64,000 bases of DNA from Rhodoferax potami. Lineage in GTDB: Bacteria > Pseudomonadota > Gammaproteobacteria > Burkholderiales > Burkholderiaceae_C. The notes below the pieces were generated by a model. That model was given only the letters and a program-made list of their open reading frames with translations. It did no database searches and had not been told where the DNA came from. Shown here piece by piece: positions 1 to 7,414 of this stretch. The stretch is taken from positions 806,001-870,000 of the forward strand of contig NZ_JAVBIK010000001.1 in assembly GCF_032193805.1 (NCBI RefSeq). The letters are read 5' to 3'. A program made the translations under genes and the position numbers. How positions within the stretch are numbered: the stretch's first letter is position 1; the number at the start of each line of letters is the position of its first letter.

Positions 1-159
1 TCTTGTGTGTTATCCATGACCAAAGGCCCTTCAGAAATCAAACGGGGGGCAAAGGTACCACAGGCGCATGAAACGTGCAGAGCAGCGGTTTCCCCCGGGT
101 GTTACGGCCCAGATAACGTTGTTTCCCGCCATTTCAAGGCTTTGCGCTTTGGCACAAAC

Positions 160-1407
160 ATGAATAATGGCGCCATGGGTGTCACCGAAATCATCATCTG
201 GTCATGCTTGCTCGGGGGCCTGCTGACCCTGAGCTGCGGGGCCGTGGGTGAAATTTTGAGCGACAACAACCCGGGCGCTTGGCGCGCCTTGTCTTATGTG
301 CTCGTGCTCGGTGGCTCCGGCGTAGTCGGCAGCGGGCTGCCCTTGGCCTTGTTCCCCGACCTCTCCCCCCAGACACTGCAAACGGTGCAGAGCATCATTG
401 CCCCCCTCAGCGGTGCGCTGGTGCTGTGGTACCTCGGCGTCTGGCTTGGCGTGGCGCTGGTCGACCGGATGCTGTACGTCACTATCAACTGGGGCGCTGC
501 TGCCATGGTGGGTGTGGCCGCCTTGCAATCGCTTATTGGCCTGGGGTTTATCAGCACCGGCAGCCTCAACCCCCTGTGGATTTCTGCGGTGGTGAGCACC
601 ACCGGTGTCTTGTTTGCACTGCATGCCAGTGTGCGGGCCTACCGGCTGGGCGACGACCTGGCCCGCTGGATGGCGGTGGCTTGCGGCTTTCTGGCAGTGA
701 TGGTGGTCGGCCTCTACACCTGCGCGCTGTGGCCTACGGCGATTCCGGTCGGTGGCAAAGCCGTGATTGCACTGTGCGCGCTGGTGCACTTCTTGATGGG
801 CATCCGCTTGTCCATGCGGCGCAACCAAGCCAACAGCCGGCTTAAGCGGCGTGCCAGCGACACCGTGGGTTTTGACCGGGCCACAGGCCTGCCCACCGGC
901 TCGGTGTTGCTCACTAAGGTAGACGATGCCCTGTGGCGGGCTGAGCGCGCGGGCGTGGGCTGTGCGGTGGTGGCGCTGCATTTGCGGAATTTGTATTCCA
1001 TGAGCGAGTCGGCCGGACACGCCATTGACCAGCAGATACTGACCGCCGTGGCAGCCCGCGTGCGCAGGGCGGTGGGCTTCCGCTATGTGGTGGGCCTGTA
1101 CCACCCGCGCTGCTTTGTGATGGTGATTACCCATGCCAACCGGCCCCAAGAGGTAGACCGCATGATGTTCAGGCTCAAGGCACTGGTGTCAAGCCGCCTG
1201 CTCCTGAGCGATCCGCAAGCGGGCGGGCACCACTTTCAGCCGGTGTTTGGCTTGGGCGTTTCGCACTGGGTGCCTGGCAGCTCGTCCGCACAGCAAGTGC
1301 TCGACGACACCGAGCAGCGCGCCTTGGCCCAGGTGCAATCGGAGTCGCCGCGCGAGGCCGCGTCCACCGCCTCTGCAACCCTGACCGCCGCCAGCCCGCT
1401 GAGCTAA
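160..1407 (+). CDS. Membrane protein with a degenerate GGDEF domain
   Basis: About 415 residues. The first 230 or so hold six or seven hydrophobic segments, so this half is a membrane sensor of unknown ligand. After a basic linker (MRRNQANSRLKRR) comes a GGDEF-like fold opening with DRATGLPTGSVLL. Where an active diguanylate cyclase has GG(D/E)EF, this protein has YHPRCFVM, so the catalytic loop is lost and no c-di-GMP synthesis is expected. It may be a structural or receptor remnant. The frame is open from base 7, but I chose the ATG at 160 because the first membrane segment begins just after it; the ATG at 175 is also possible. Bases 1-159 show no other gene. Confidence 0.7.
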   Translation: MNNGAMGVTEIIIWSCLLGGLLTLSCGAVGEILSDNNPGAWRALSYVLVLGGSGVVGSGLPLALFPDLSPQTLQTVQSIIAPLSGALVLWYLGVWLGVALVDRMLYVTINWGAAAMVGVAALQSLIGLGFISTGSLNPLWISAVVSTTGVLFALHASVRAYRLGDDLARWMAVACGFLAVMVVGLYTCALWPTAIPVGGKAVIALCALVHFLMGIRLSMRRNQANSRLKRRASDTVGFDRATGLPTGSVLLTKVDDALWRAERAGVGCAVVALHLRNLYSMSESAGHAIDQQILTAVAARVRRAVGFRYVVGLYHPRCFVMVITHANRPQEVDRMMFRLKALVSSRLLLSDPQAGGHHFQPVFGLGVSHWVPGSSSAQQVLDDTEQRALAQVQSESPREAASTASATLTAASPLS

Positions 1408-1428
1408 TGCCCGCGGACCGGCCGGCTG

Positions 1429-2340
1429 TTAACCGGCCAGGTGAGACAGAGCGCGGGTCACCTCTTGGCTGCCTTGCGCAGCGCCACTCTCCGGCACCAT
1501 GTCGCCCGCGCGGGCCAGCACTTGGCGCAGGTTAGCGGCCAGTGTTTCAGGCGCTTGCGCATCCAGCCCGATCCACGCGCCTTGCGTGAGGGTGATGTGT
1601 GCAGCTTCCACACTGCCGGCACCGGCGCACAGCGTGGTGCGGGTGGGCGCGTCTTCGGACACCAGTACCAGCATGGCGGGCACCACCGCTTCGGGCTTGA
1701 GGGCGGCCAGCACTTGCGGCGGCATCAGGCCTTCGGTCATGCGGGTGGCAGCCGTGGGCGCCAGGCTGTTGACGTGGATGTTGTTTTTGGCGCCTTCCAG
1801 CGCCAGCGTTTGCATCAGGCCCACCAGCGCCAACTTGGCCGCGCCATAGTTACTTTGGCCGAAGTTGCCATACAGGCCGGAGCTGGAGGTCGTCATGAGA
1901 ATGCGGCCGTACTTTTGCTCGGTCATGTGCGGCCACACGGCCTTGCAGCAATGCACTGCGCCCATCAGGTGCACATCCACCACGGTGCGGAAGTCGGCAA
2001 TCTCCATCTTGGCAAAGCTCTTGTCGCGCAGGATGCCGGCGTTGTTCACCAGAATATCCACCCGGCCCCAAGCGTCTATGGCCTGCTGCACCATGGCCTG
2101 CACGGCCTCGAAGTCTGTGACCGATGCGCCGTTAGCGATTGCCTCACCACCCGCCGCGCGGATCTCGGCCACGACCGACTCAGCCGCGGAGAGCGAGCCA
2201 CCGGAGCCATCGCGCGCGCCGCCCAGGTCGTTCACCACCACTTTGGCGCCGCGTGCGGCCAGGGCCAGCGCATGTTGGCGACCCAAGCCGCCGCCTGCGC
2301 CCGTTACGATGGCCACGCGGCCTGTGAAATCTAATGCCAT
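1429..2340 (-). CDS. SDR-family dehydrogenase (3-hydroxyacyl-CoA dehydrogenase-like)
   Basis: 303-residue short-chain dehydrogenase. The Rossmann motif TGAGGGLG lies near residues 13-20, NNAG near residue 95, and the active site is a Ser stretch followed by NYGAAK (Tyr-x-x-x-Lys). The N-terminus (ALDFTGRVAIVTGAGGGLG...VVVNDLGG) resembles the dehydrogenase part of multifunctional peroxisomal-type beta-oxidation enzymes, so an acyl-CoA or related hydroxy substrate is likely but unproven. The ATG at 2340 has GAGGAG seven bases upstream; an in-frame start at 2355 lacks such a site. It converges with the gene at 160-1407 and diverges from the Nudix gene. Confidence 0.8.
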   Translation of the reverse strand: MALDFTGRVAIVTGAGGGLGRQHALALAARGAKVVVNDLGGARDGSGGSLSAAESVVAEIRAAGGEAIANGASVTDFEAVQAMVQQAIDAWGRVDILVNNAGILRDKSFAKMEIADFRTVVDVHLMGAVHCCKAVWPHMTEQKYGRILMTTSSSGLYGNFGQSNYGAAKLALVGLMQTLALEGAKNNIHVNSLAPTAATRMTEGLMPPQVLAALKPEAVVPAMLVLVSEDAPTRTTLCAGAGSVEAAHITLTQGAWIGLDAQAPETLAANLRQVLARAGDMVPESGAAQGSQEVTRALSHLAG

Positions 2341-2459
2341 GCTGTGTCTCCTCAAATGGTTGGATCAGGCTAAGGGCAAGTCCGTAGGCCCGTAGTCAGC
2401 TGCTGGTACTTTAATTCAAGCAGTTGCTCACTAAAAAACAAAAGAGAAAAGACAGTCCC

Positions 2460-3314
2460 ATGCAAGACATGCTCGAACCCACCTCCGGCGCTGCGCGCGA
2501 CGCATCCACTGTGGTGCTGCTGCGCGACACGCCCGCTGGCCTTGAAGTTTTTTTGATGAAGCGCAGTGGCCTCTCAGACACCTTTGGCGAGGCCTATGTG
2601 TTCCCCGGCGGCAAGCTGGACGCGCACGACAGCAGCCCCGCCGCCCTCGCCGCCCTGAATGAACCGGCCACCGCACTGGCCCACCGCCTAGGCGAACCCG
2701 AGTTGCACCACGACACTGCCGCCGCCCTGTATGTGGCCGCCCTGCGCGAGTTGTTTGAAGAAGCCGGCGTGCTCTTGAGCGCAGCCGCCCACCGGCCTGC
2801 CGGCGTGTCGCCCGCCGATTGGCAGGCATGGCTGGCCGCACCCGCTGCCAGCCTGGATGCCACCGCCCTGGTGCCCTGGAGCCGCTGGATCACCCCCCGC
2901 ATGGCGGCCCTTAGCAAAAAGCGCTTCGACACCCGCTTCTTTTTGGCCATGGCACCCGGCGACCAGATCGCCAGCCACGACAACCACGAGACCACCGCCA
3001 GCATTTGGCTGAAGCCTGTAGAGGCCCTGCAACGCTACTACCGCCAGGAGATTGAAATGGCGCCGCCCCAGATCATGAGCCTGGGGCACTTGGCCCGCTA
3101 CGCCACCGCAGCCGAAGCCATCCGGGCGGCACAGGCGCAGCTGCCCCCCTGCGTGCTGCCTGAGAATTTTGAAGAAAACGGCACCACCGTGCTGAGCTAC
3201 CCCGGCGACCCGCGCCACTCGGTGCCCGCGCGCGCCCTCCCCGGCCCTACCCGTATGCTGGTGCGCAACAAGCGCTTTGTGCCCGAGGGCCCACTGGAGA
3301 GTTTGTGGCAATAA
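2460..3314 (+). CDS. Nudix hydrolase
   Basis: About 284 residues. Nudix enzymes cleave nucleoside diphosphates linked to another moiety. The glycines of the Nudix box lie in VFPGGKLD and the catalytic half is ALRELFEEAGVLL, separated by an unusually long insertion. That layout resembles the NUDT19-like subgroup that acts on CoA or other large substrates. The substrate cannot be told from sequence. I chose the ATG at 2460, preceded by a purine-rich stretch, over the in-frame start at 2424, whose extra residues are lysine-rich and unlike the family. The gene stands alone and diverges from the SDR gene. Confidence 0.78.
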   Translation: MQDMLEPTSGAARDASTVVLLRDTPAGLEVFLMKRSGLSDTFGEAYVFPGGKLDAHDSSPAALAALNEPATALAHRLGEPELHHDTAAALYVAALRELFEEAGVLLSAAAHRPAGVSPADWQAWLAAPAASLDATALVPWSRWITPRMAALSKKRFDTRFFLAMAPGDQIASHDNHETTASIWLKPVEALQRYYRQEIEMAPPQIMSLGHLARYATAAEAIRAAQAQLPPCVLPENFEENGTTVLSYPGDPRHSVPARALPGPTRMLVRNKRFVPEGPLESLWQ

Positions 3315-3319
3315 GTACA

Positions 3320-3383
3320 GCGCTATCTGCTATTAAATAAATAGCTACCCGCGCATATTCCGTCTGGGCTAAAGGCCGATTTG
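3320..3383. repeat. Comamonadaceae-type short intergenic repeat, copy 1
   Basis: Contains the pattern gctatt-aaataaatagct-gcgc-gggctaaaggccgattt. It recurs with variation at 8431-8467, 10088-10143, 42049-42102 and 45827-45890. This copy sits between the convergent Nudix and dusC genes. It may act at mRNA 3' ends; the function is unknown. Confidence 0.55.
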
Positions 3384-3387
3384 ACTC

Positions 3388-4422
3388 TTAAACCGGGATA
3401 GACCGGCGTATCCACGCATCCACATCGCTGGGCTTGACCAGCGTGCGCATTTCGTCAAACGCGACCTGCGCTTCGGGGTAGTGGCGGCGCAGCAGGTTGA
3501 GCCACTGCTTCACACGACCGGCCTGCTGCTTTTGCTCTAGGCGGGTGCTGGCCACTTGCCAGAAGGCGTGCATGAGCGGGCCCAAGTCTTGCCACGTCCA
3601 GTCGTCCCCCGGCTGAGCAATGCTGTCAGGCGCGGTGCCCATGGCCGCCAAAATACTGCGGGCCAGCGCAGGGCGGGCCACGATGCCGCGGCCCAGCATC
3701 AGCGTGTGGCAGCCGCTTTGCGCCACCGCGGCTTGGGCGTCTTGCACGTTCCAGATTTCGCCATTCACTACCACCGGCACCTGTACCGCACCCCGCACAT
3801 CGGCCACGCGGTCCCAGTAGGCGGGCGGGCGGTAGCCCTGGGCTTTAGTGCGGGCGTGCACCACGATTTCGGCAGCGCCCCCAGCCTCCAGCGCTCGGGC
3901 GCAGTCCAGGGCCAAGCTGTCGTCGTTGTAGCCCAGCCGCATCTTGGCCGTCACCGGAATATGGGCCGGCACCGCCGCACGCACGGCGGCCACGATGGTG
4001 TGAAGAATCTCGGGGTCTTGCAGCAGCGTGGCGCCACCGCCATGGCGGTTGACCACCTTGGCCGGGCAGCCGAAGTTCAGGTCAATGCCGGGCGAACCCA
4101 TCTCGGCCAGGCGTGCTGCGTTCTCGGCCATGCAGGGCGCGTCTGAGCCCAGCAGCTGCGGCCACACCGGCACACCTGCAAATGTGCGCGCACCGAACTC
4201 CAGCTCGGGCACGGTGCGAAGGAGCGCCTTCTCAGACATCAGCGAGTGCGTGATGCGAATGAACTCCGACACGCACTTCTCCACCCCGCCCACACGGGTC
4301 AGGATGTCGCGCAACACAAAGTCGAGAAGCCCCTCCATGGGGGCGAGGTAGATACGTACGGGCACGGGAATAGGGAGATGCGGCTCTGGGGGAATCAGGG
4401 GCGCATTGTCACCGCATTCCAA
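3388..4422 (-). CDS. dusC: tRNA-dihydrouridine(16) synthase DusC
   Basis: 344-residue flavoprotein that reduces uridine to dihydrouridine in the tRNA D-loop. The FMN barrel starts at YLAPMEGL. The catalytic-cysteine segment is NFGCPAKVVNRHGGGATLL; HARTKAQGYR and NGEIWNVQDA follow, then the phosphate-binding GRGIVARP. The N-terminal LAPMEG and the ELEFGARTFAG segment fit DusC better than DusA or DusB. The start at 4422 gives about 20 extra N-terminal residues before the core, so an inner start near the VRIYLAPMEG region is possible. The gene follows the 162-residue secreted protein by 20 bases and may be co-transcribed with it. Confidence 0.88.
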   Translation of the reverse strand: MECGDNAPLIPPEPHLPIPVPVRIYLAPMEGLLDFVLRDILTRVGGVEKCVSEFIRITHSLMSEKALLRTVPELEFGARTFAGVPVWPQLLGSDAPCMAENAARLAEMGSPGIDLNFGCPAKVVNRHGGGATLLQDPEILHTIVAAVRAAVPAHIPVTAKMRLGYNDDSLALDCARALEAGGAAEIVVHARTKAQGYRPPAYWDRVADVRGAVQVPVVVNGEIWNVQDAQAAVAQSGCHTLMLGRGIVARPALARSILAAMGTAPDSIAQPGDDWTWQDLGPLMHAFWQVASTRLEQKQQAGRVKQWLNLLRRHYPEAQVAFDEMRTLVKPSDVDAWIRRSIPV

Positions 4423-4442
4423 TTTCGGGCCTACGCGTGGCG

Positions 4443-4931
4443 CTAGTCGCCATTGGCGGGCACAGCGCCGTCAATCAGATTCCAATGCGCGATCACGCCC
4501 TTGCCGCAGGCCAGCTGGGTGACCTGCCCCGTGCGCTCTTGGATGACACGGACACCTACCGCGCTAGGCGGCTTGGCGCCCTGCTCGTATTCGTCAAACA
4601 GCTCATAGGTGAAATCGCCCGAGGTGAACCGCAGTTGCGTGCGGTCCGTCTGGGCGCGAAAGTAATGCGAGTGCACAAACTTGGCGGGCGAGCCCGATTT
4701 GTCTTTGGGAAATTCCAGCTCCACAGCCACCAGCTTGCCAAAGCGGTAGACCAGATAGCCCTTGCTTGGGCTGGCCAGCAACCGCGGCGACGCACACACC
4801 GACACCACCTTGGCCGTGCGCTGCAGTGGGCAGCTGAACACCACCTCTTCGGCGGATGTGCAATGGGTGGGTGCTGCGGTGCTGAGGGCCGGCAGCAGCA
4901 GTACCAATGCGCCCGCAAAATGTCGAGTCAT
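4443..4931 (-). CDS. Putative secreted protein of unknown function
   Basis: 162 residues. The start MTRHFAGALVLLLPALSTAA is a signal peptide with likely cleavage after A-x-A, and the mature part carries several cysteines (HCTS, FSCPL, VCASP, LACGKG). I do not recognise the family. Its ATG lies inside the degenerate outer core of the last attC site (bases 4929-4935). The gene therefore sits exactly where the next cassette of the integron would start, but no attC follows it before dusC, 20 bases downstream. It could be a former last cassette that lost its attC, or a chromosomal gene that was always at this edge. Confidence 0.6.
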   Translation of the reverse strand: MTRHFAGALVLLLPALSTAAPTHCTSAEEVVFSCPLQRTAKVVSVCASPRLLASPSKGYLVYRFGKLVAVELEFPKDKSGSPAKFVHSHYFRAQTDRTQLRFTSGDFTYELFDEYEQGAKPPSAVGVRVIQERTGQVTQLACGKGVIAHWNLIDGAVPANGD

Positions 4932-5015
4932 GAACGTTGGATGCCACCGTCAAGCAACACACGTCGCGAAGCGGCAACCTGATGCTGCTTGTCCGTGTGG
5001 GTCGAAATGTTAGAC
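4929..5015 (-). other. attC site of cassette 5 with a decayed outer core
   Basis: The inner core gttagac is at 5009-5015. Nested complementary arms (cacacg/cgtgtg and aagcggca/tgctgctt) form the folded arm of an attC. The outer core should read as GTTRRRY on the minus strand, but here it reads GTTCATG (4929-4935), so this end is degenerate and marks the end of the recognisable array. Confidence 0.6.
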
Positions 5016-5393
5016 ATGCGAAGAAACGCTATCGAAGAAGCCCAGACAGGAGGTTGTAGCACCCCGCTCCCAAGGGAACCCGTAAGCCCGAATCAGTTGG
5101 ACCTTTGCCTTCCATTCTCCGACTGCGACCACCTTGCCCTGATATGCAGCGTGGACGTTGATATCGGACTTTCTGTCAACGCAAGCCAAAACTAGTAACT
5201 CTTCACCTACCGTCATCTCTCCGACCTGTTTAGGTGCATTGCCGATACTCCCGGCCAGCGTTTCTGGGTCAAACAGCGGTACTTCCTCAAGGGCTCGAAC
5301 CTTAATTACTTCTGCCGCGTTCAGCCACGCGCCTGCTAAGACTGCTAAGGCGAGGGCGCTGCAGACTGACAGGAAAAGTCTGGATGTATACAT
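5010..5393 (-). CDS. Cassette 5: small secreted or membrane-anchored protein, unknown
   Basis: 127 residues starting MYTSRLFLSVCSALALAVLA, a signal peptide or single N-terminal anchor. The rest is a soluble domain with two later cysteines (LACVDRK and TTSCLG). I do not recognise the family. The ATG at 5393 follows the core of the previous attC by six bases; an in-frame GTG at 5399 is the alternative. The stop codon (5010-5012) lies in its own attC core, a normal arrangement for a cassette gene. Expression probably depends on an upstream cassette promoter. Confidence 0.6.
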   Translation of the reverse strand: MYTSRLFLSVCSALALAVLAGAWLNAAEVIKVRALEEVPLFDPETLAGSIGNAPKQVGEMTVGEELLVLACVDRKSDINVHAAYQGKVVAVGEWKAKVQLIRAYGFPWERGATTSCLGFFDSVSSHV

Positions 5394-5399
5394 TCGCAC

Positions 5400-5526
5400 G
5401 TCTAACGTTTGAGCTGAGGGGCCGGAACCGGGATGGCGCTTGGCCCGCGAAGCGGATGATGACAGCGAGCGCTTCGCGGGCCAAGAGCCATGCCGGTGGA
5501 GGTCCCGCTCCAGCGAAGGGTTAGGC
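5400..5526 (-). other. attC site of cassette 4
   Basis: Outer core gtctaac is at 5400-5406 and inner core gttaggc at 5520-5526. Long complementary arms lie between them (cttggcccgcgaagc pairs with gcttcgcgggccaag around 5439-5495). The arms differ in sequence from the two matched attC sites further right, so this cassette had another source. Bases 5527-5653, between this site and the gene, hold no ORF I would call. Confidence 0.8.
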
Positions 5527-5653
5527 CTCGCTCGCTGGGTGAGGAACTGGCTCGCAGAGATTTCGGCTCACCGCTTGTAGCGAGTGACTGCCGGCGCCTC
5601 CGCTCTTTGCACCCAGTTGCGGTGCGCCCATGGCTGCCACCCAAGTTGCACGC

Positions 5654-5950
5654 TCAATGAGTACCGGTGATTCTGAGTAGCAGGCCTATGCATGCGCCTG
5701 CGACAGCTGCTGCGCTACAGAAAAATGCGCTACGAACCTTGGTGCGACGGGCTTTGACTAACGGATTGAACTTGCCTAGCAGTACACCGGGTCCTTTCGA
5801 GAATGCACGATTCTCTGCGACCACGAACCACGATAGAGCGATACAAACTGCGAAGAGTCCGAGGATGACGTGCGGCACGTACTCTGCTGTGACGACACCC
5901 GCAAGCAATGCGCCAGCGATCGCGCTAAGCAAAGGTAGAAGAACGTACAT
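5654..5950 (-). CDS. Cassette 4: small membrane protein, unknown
   Basis: 98 residues with hydrophobic segments near residues 3-20 and 25-45 and a third near the C-terminus (SAAAVAGACIGLLL), so an integral membrane protein with two or three spans. No family is recognised. The start ATG at 5950 lies 17 bases from the preceding attC core. The gene is followed by about 127 untranslated bases before its attC, which is longer than for its neighbours. Confidence 0.6.
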   Translation of the reverse strand: MYVLLPLLSAIAGALLAGVVTAEYVPHVILGLFAVCIALSWFVVAENRAFSKGPGVLLGKFNPLVKARRTKVRSAFFCSAAAVAGACIGLLLRITGTH

Positions 5951-5966
5951 GGGTCGGAGTCGCGAG

Positions 5967-6068
5967 GCCTAACGTTGGCCGTGAGTGGACCACAACGGCG
6001 CACTCTGTTGTGAAGAACAGCAGGAGCGCGTCCCGCCGTTGTGGGTCCAATCGACGAACCTGTTAGAC
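5967..6068 (-). other. attC site of cassette 3
   Basis: Outer core gcctaac is at 5967-5973 and inner core gttagac at 6062-6068. The arms gtggaccacaacggcg and cgccgttgtgggtcca pair. It is nearly identical over its 102 bases to the site at 6354-6455. Confidence 0.88.
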
Positions 6069-6350
6069 GTCATTGGCACTGACCTCCATCTCCGAAGGGC
6101 TGAGGCAAAGCGAGTGTGAAGAAGCTTCGTCGTCCGATTCATGCCACCACTTCTCCACCCAGGCACCGCCCCACTCGTCTACTTCATACACCTCAAAAAT
6201 TTCACCGACCATTGATAGGACTCGTTCGCGCTCCGGTGTTTCAAGGTGATCCAGAATCGACGAAGAAATACACACCACACGCACGCGAGTCCCTGTTGCA
6301 ACAGGAAAGCCGTTGCAATCGGTAGTCGAGTATGAAGATTCCGCGTTCAT
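6063..6350 (-). CDS. Cassette 3: small soluble acidic protein, unknown
   Basis: 95 residues (MNAESSYSTTDCNG...), hydrophilic and rich in Glu/Asp and Ser. A short aromatic cluster (DEWGGAWVEKWWHE) suggests a compact fold, possibly an SH3-like small barrel. No named family is recognised. The start at 6350 lies four bases from the attC core and the stop (6063-6065) lies inside its own attC core. A longer open frame upstream runs through the attC stem and is not coding. Confidence 0.6.
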   Translation of the reverse strand: MNAESSYSTTDCNGFPVATGTRVRVVCISSSILDHLETPERERVLSMVGEIFEVYEVDEWGGAWVEKWWHESDDEASSHSLCLSPSEMEVSANDV

Positions 6351-6353
6351 GAG

Positions 6354-6455
6354 GTCTAACGTCGGCCGTGAGTGGACCGCAACGGCGCACTCAGTTGTAA
6401 AGAACGGCAGGAGCGCGTCCCGCCGTTGTGGGTCCAATCGACGAACCTGTTAGAC
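6354..6455 (-). other. attC site of cassette 2
   Basis: Outer core gtctaac is at 6354-6360 and inner core gttagac at 6449-6455. The arms gtggaccgcaacggcg and cgccgttgtgggtcca pair. It is nearly the same sequence as the attC at 5967-6068. Confidence 0.88.
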
Positions 6456-6710
6456 ATTGCCATCGCTCTTAGCCCGCCATCTGTGAACCGCAATTGGCAG
6501 GACCCCAAGCAGGCCGACAGTGGAAACAACGGCCACCAAAAATGCAACGACTGCCTCGGCCGCAGTTTGCCACCCGTCAATGAAATCTCCGTTTTGGAGC
6601 TTGTATTCACTCGCGAACGCGAATACGGCGTATGCGCAGAAAGCGCCCAGAAGACATCCAACCACTAGTGGGCCAATCAGTGTTTGTTTTTCTGCGGGCG
6701 AGAGCGTCAT
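6450..6710 (-). CDS. Cassette 2: small membrane protein, unknown
   Basis: 86 residues (MTLSPAEKQTLIG...). Two membrane spans are visible, VVGCLLGAFCAYAVFAF and a second around AVVAFLVAVVSTVGLLGVLP, separated by a short polar loop; the tail is basic (HRWRAKSDGNV). The family is not recognised. I chose the ATG at 6710, six bases from the attC core. The longer open frame back to 6839 crosses the attC stem and should be ignored. The stop lies in the attC core. Confidence 0.6.
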   Translation of the reverse strand: MTLSPAEKQTLIGPLVVGCLLGAFCAYAVFAFASEYKLQNGDFIDGWQTAAEAVVAFLVAVVSTVGLLGVLPIAVHRWRAKSDGNV

Positions 6711-6716
6711 TGCACT

Positions 6717-6834
6717 GTCTAACGCCCAAGGTAAGCGGCGCCGGAGCACCGCAGGTGCGTAGGGCACCAACACAGGCCATGAAAATGCCGAAGGCATGGC
6801 CTGTGTTGGCGTCCGCTTGACCGCCCAGTTAGGC
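6717..6834 (-). other. attC site of cassette 1
   Basis: Outer core gtctaac is at 6717-6723 and inner core gttaggc at 6828-6834. Between them is a long imperfect palindrome centred near 6785, with caacacaggccatg pairing to catggcctgtgttg. It is unlike the paired sites downstream. Confidence 0.85.
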
Positions 6835-6860
6835 AGCACGGGCTTCGCATTTTTTTGGGC

Positions 6861-7139
6861 TCATGCAACGAGTGTTCCTTCCTCGTAGTGCTCATGGCGC
6901 TGCCTGGAGCTAGTGAATGACTGAATAAATTTGGCTTGGCTGTGTTCCGGTTTCTTGGGGAGGAAGAACTGATTGGTAATAGCCCAGTCGAGCGTTCCCG
7001 TGTCCACCGGGTACTCAGTTAGTACTCCGGAAAGTTTGTGCTGAGCGATCCAGTTGGTAGCTTGCTCTCTGTGAGCGAAGACGCCGGATGGGAATGCTGC
7101 TTTGTGCCCGTTAAAGATCCAAACCGTGGAAGTGCTCAT
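6861..7139 (-). CDS. Cassette 1: small protein, unknown
   Basis: 92 residues (MSTSTVWIFNGHKAAFPSGVF...). It has a small mixed fold with a conserved-looking opening (VWIFNG, ASGVF-like, TNWIAQHKLSGVLTEYPVD). It resembles a small hypothetical protein often found in integron cassettes (DUF7710-like), from memory only. There is no signal peptide or membrane span. As the cassette nearest attI it is the most recently inserted and probably the best expressed. Its start lies 16 bases from the attI junction core. Confidence 0.65.
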   Translation of the reverse strand: MSTSTVWIFNGHKAAFPSGVFAHREQATNWIAQHKLSGVLTEYPVDTGTLDWAITNQFFLPKKPEHSQAKFIQSFTSSRQRHEHYEEGTLVA

Positions 7140-7154
7140 GGTGTGTTTGGGGTG

Positions 7155-7220
7155 GCCTAACGTGTTATGGACGTCAAACAGGTCTTATGAACAACTTTGC
7201 AACCCAACATGACCGCCTCC
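7155..7220 (-). other. attI recombination site
   Basis: The core gcctaac at 7155-7161 (GTTAGGC on the cassette strand) is the junction between attI and the first cassette, and the following 60 or so bases toward intI should hold the integrase-binding region. The core is clear; the right limit is a guess. Bases 7162-7394 contain no other gene. The cassette promoter Pc should lie here or within intI, but I could not pick it out. Confidence 0.65.
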
Positions 7221-7369
7221 CAGCTCTTTGTTTAAGTGCTTGATTTATAACTGACTTCAAGACCTAGGCAGCGAATGCCCACCAACGAAAATGCCGACAG
7301 ACCCTGCAAGCTTGCTTATGAACAATGGACTTTGCTGTTGAACAAGTTTCGGCTAATGCTCTACAAGGC

Positions 7370-7398
7370 TTGATTTTATTGGCGTAGAAATCAATACT
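7370..7398 (+). promoter_or_regulatory. Candidate intI promoter
   Basis: TTGATT at 7370-7375 and AATACT at 7393-7398 are 17 bases apart, each matching four of six consensus positions. The -10 overlaps the LexA box, so LexA bound there would block polymerase. The predicted transcript start falls at or beside the ATG at 7405, suggesting a leaderless mRNA. Confidence 0.4.
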
Positions 7399-7414
7399 GT
7401 TTATATGAACAGTA
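7395..7414 (+). promoter_or_regulatory. LexA (SOS) box over the intI start
   Basis: TACTGTTTATATGAACAGTA matches the proteobacterial LexA operator CTGT-N8-ACAG exactly and is nearly a perfect palindrome. It covers the intI start codon and the candidate -10. SOS control of intI is established for class 1 and Vibrio integrons; here it is inferred from the site. Confidence 0.85.

Noticed and set aside
5402-5644. An 80-residue open frame across the attC of cassette 4
   Set aside because: It reads through the attC stem-loop; such frames are by-products of the palindrome.
6717-6839. N-terminal extension of the cassette 2 protein back to 6839
   Set aside because: The extension translates the attC site itself; the cassette start is at 6710.
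7155-7404. A cassette promoter (Pc) in the attI region
   Set aside because: No pair of boxes with good spacing stood out on the minus strand.
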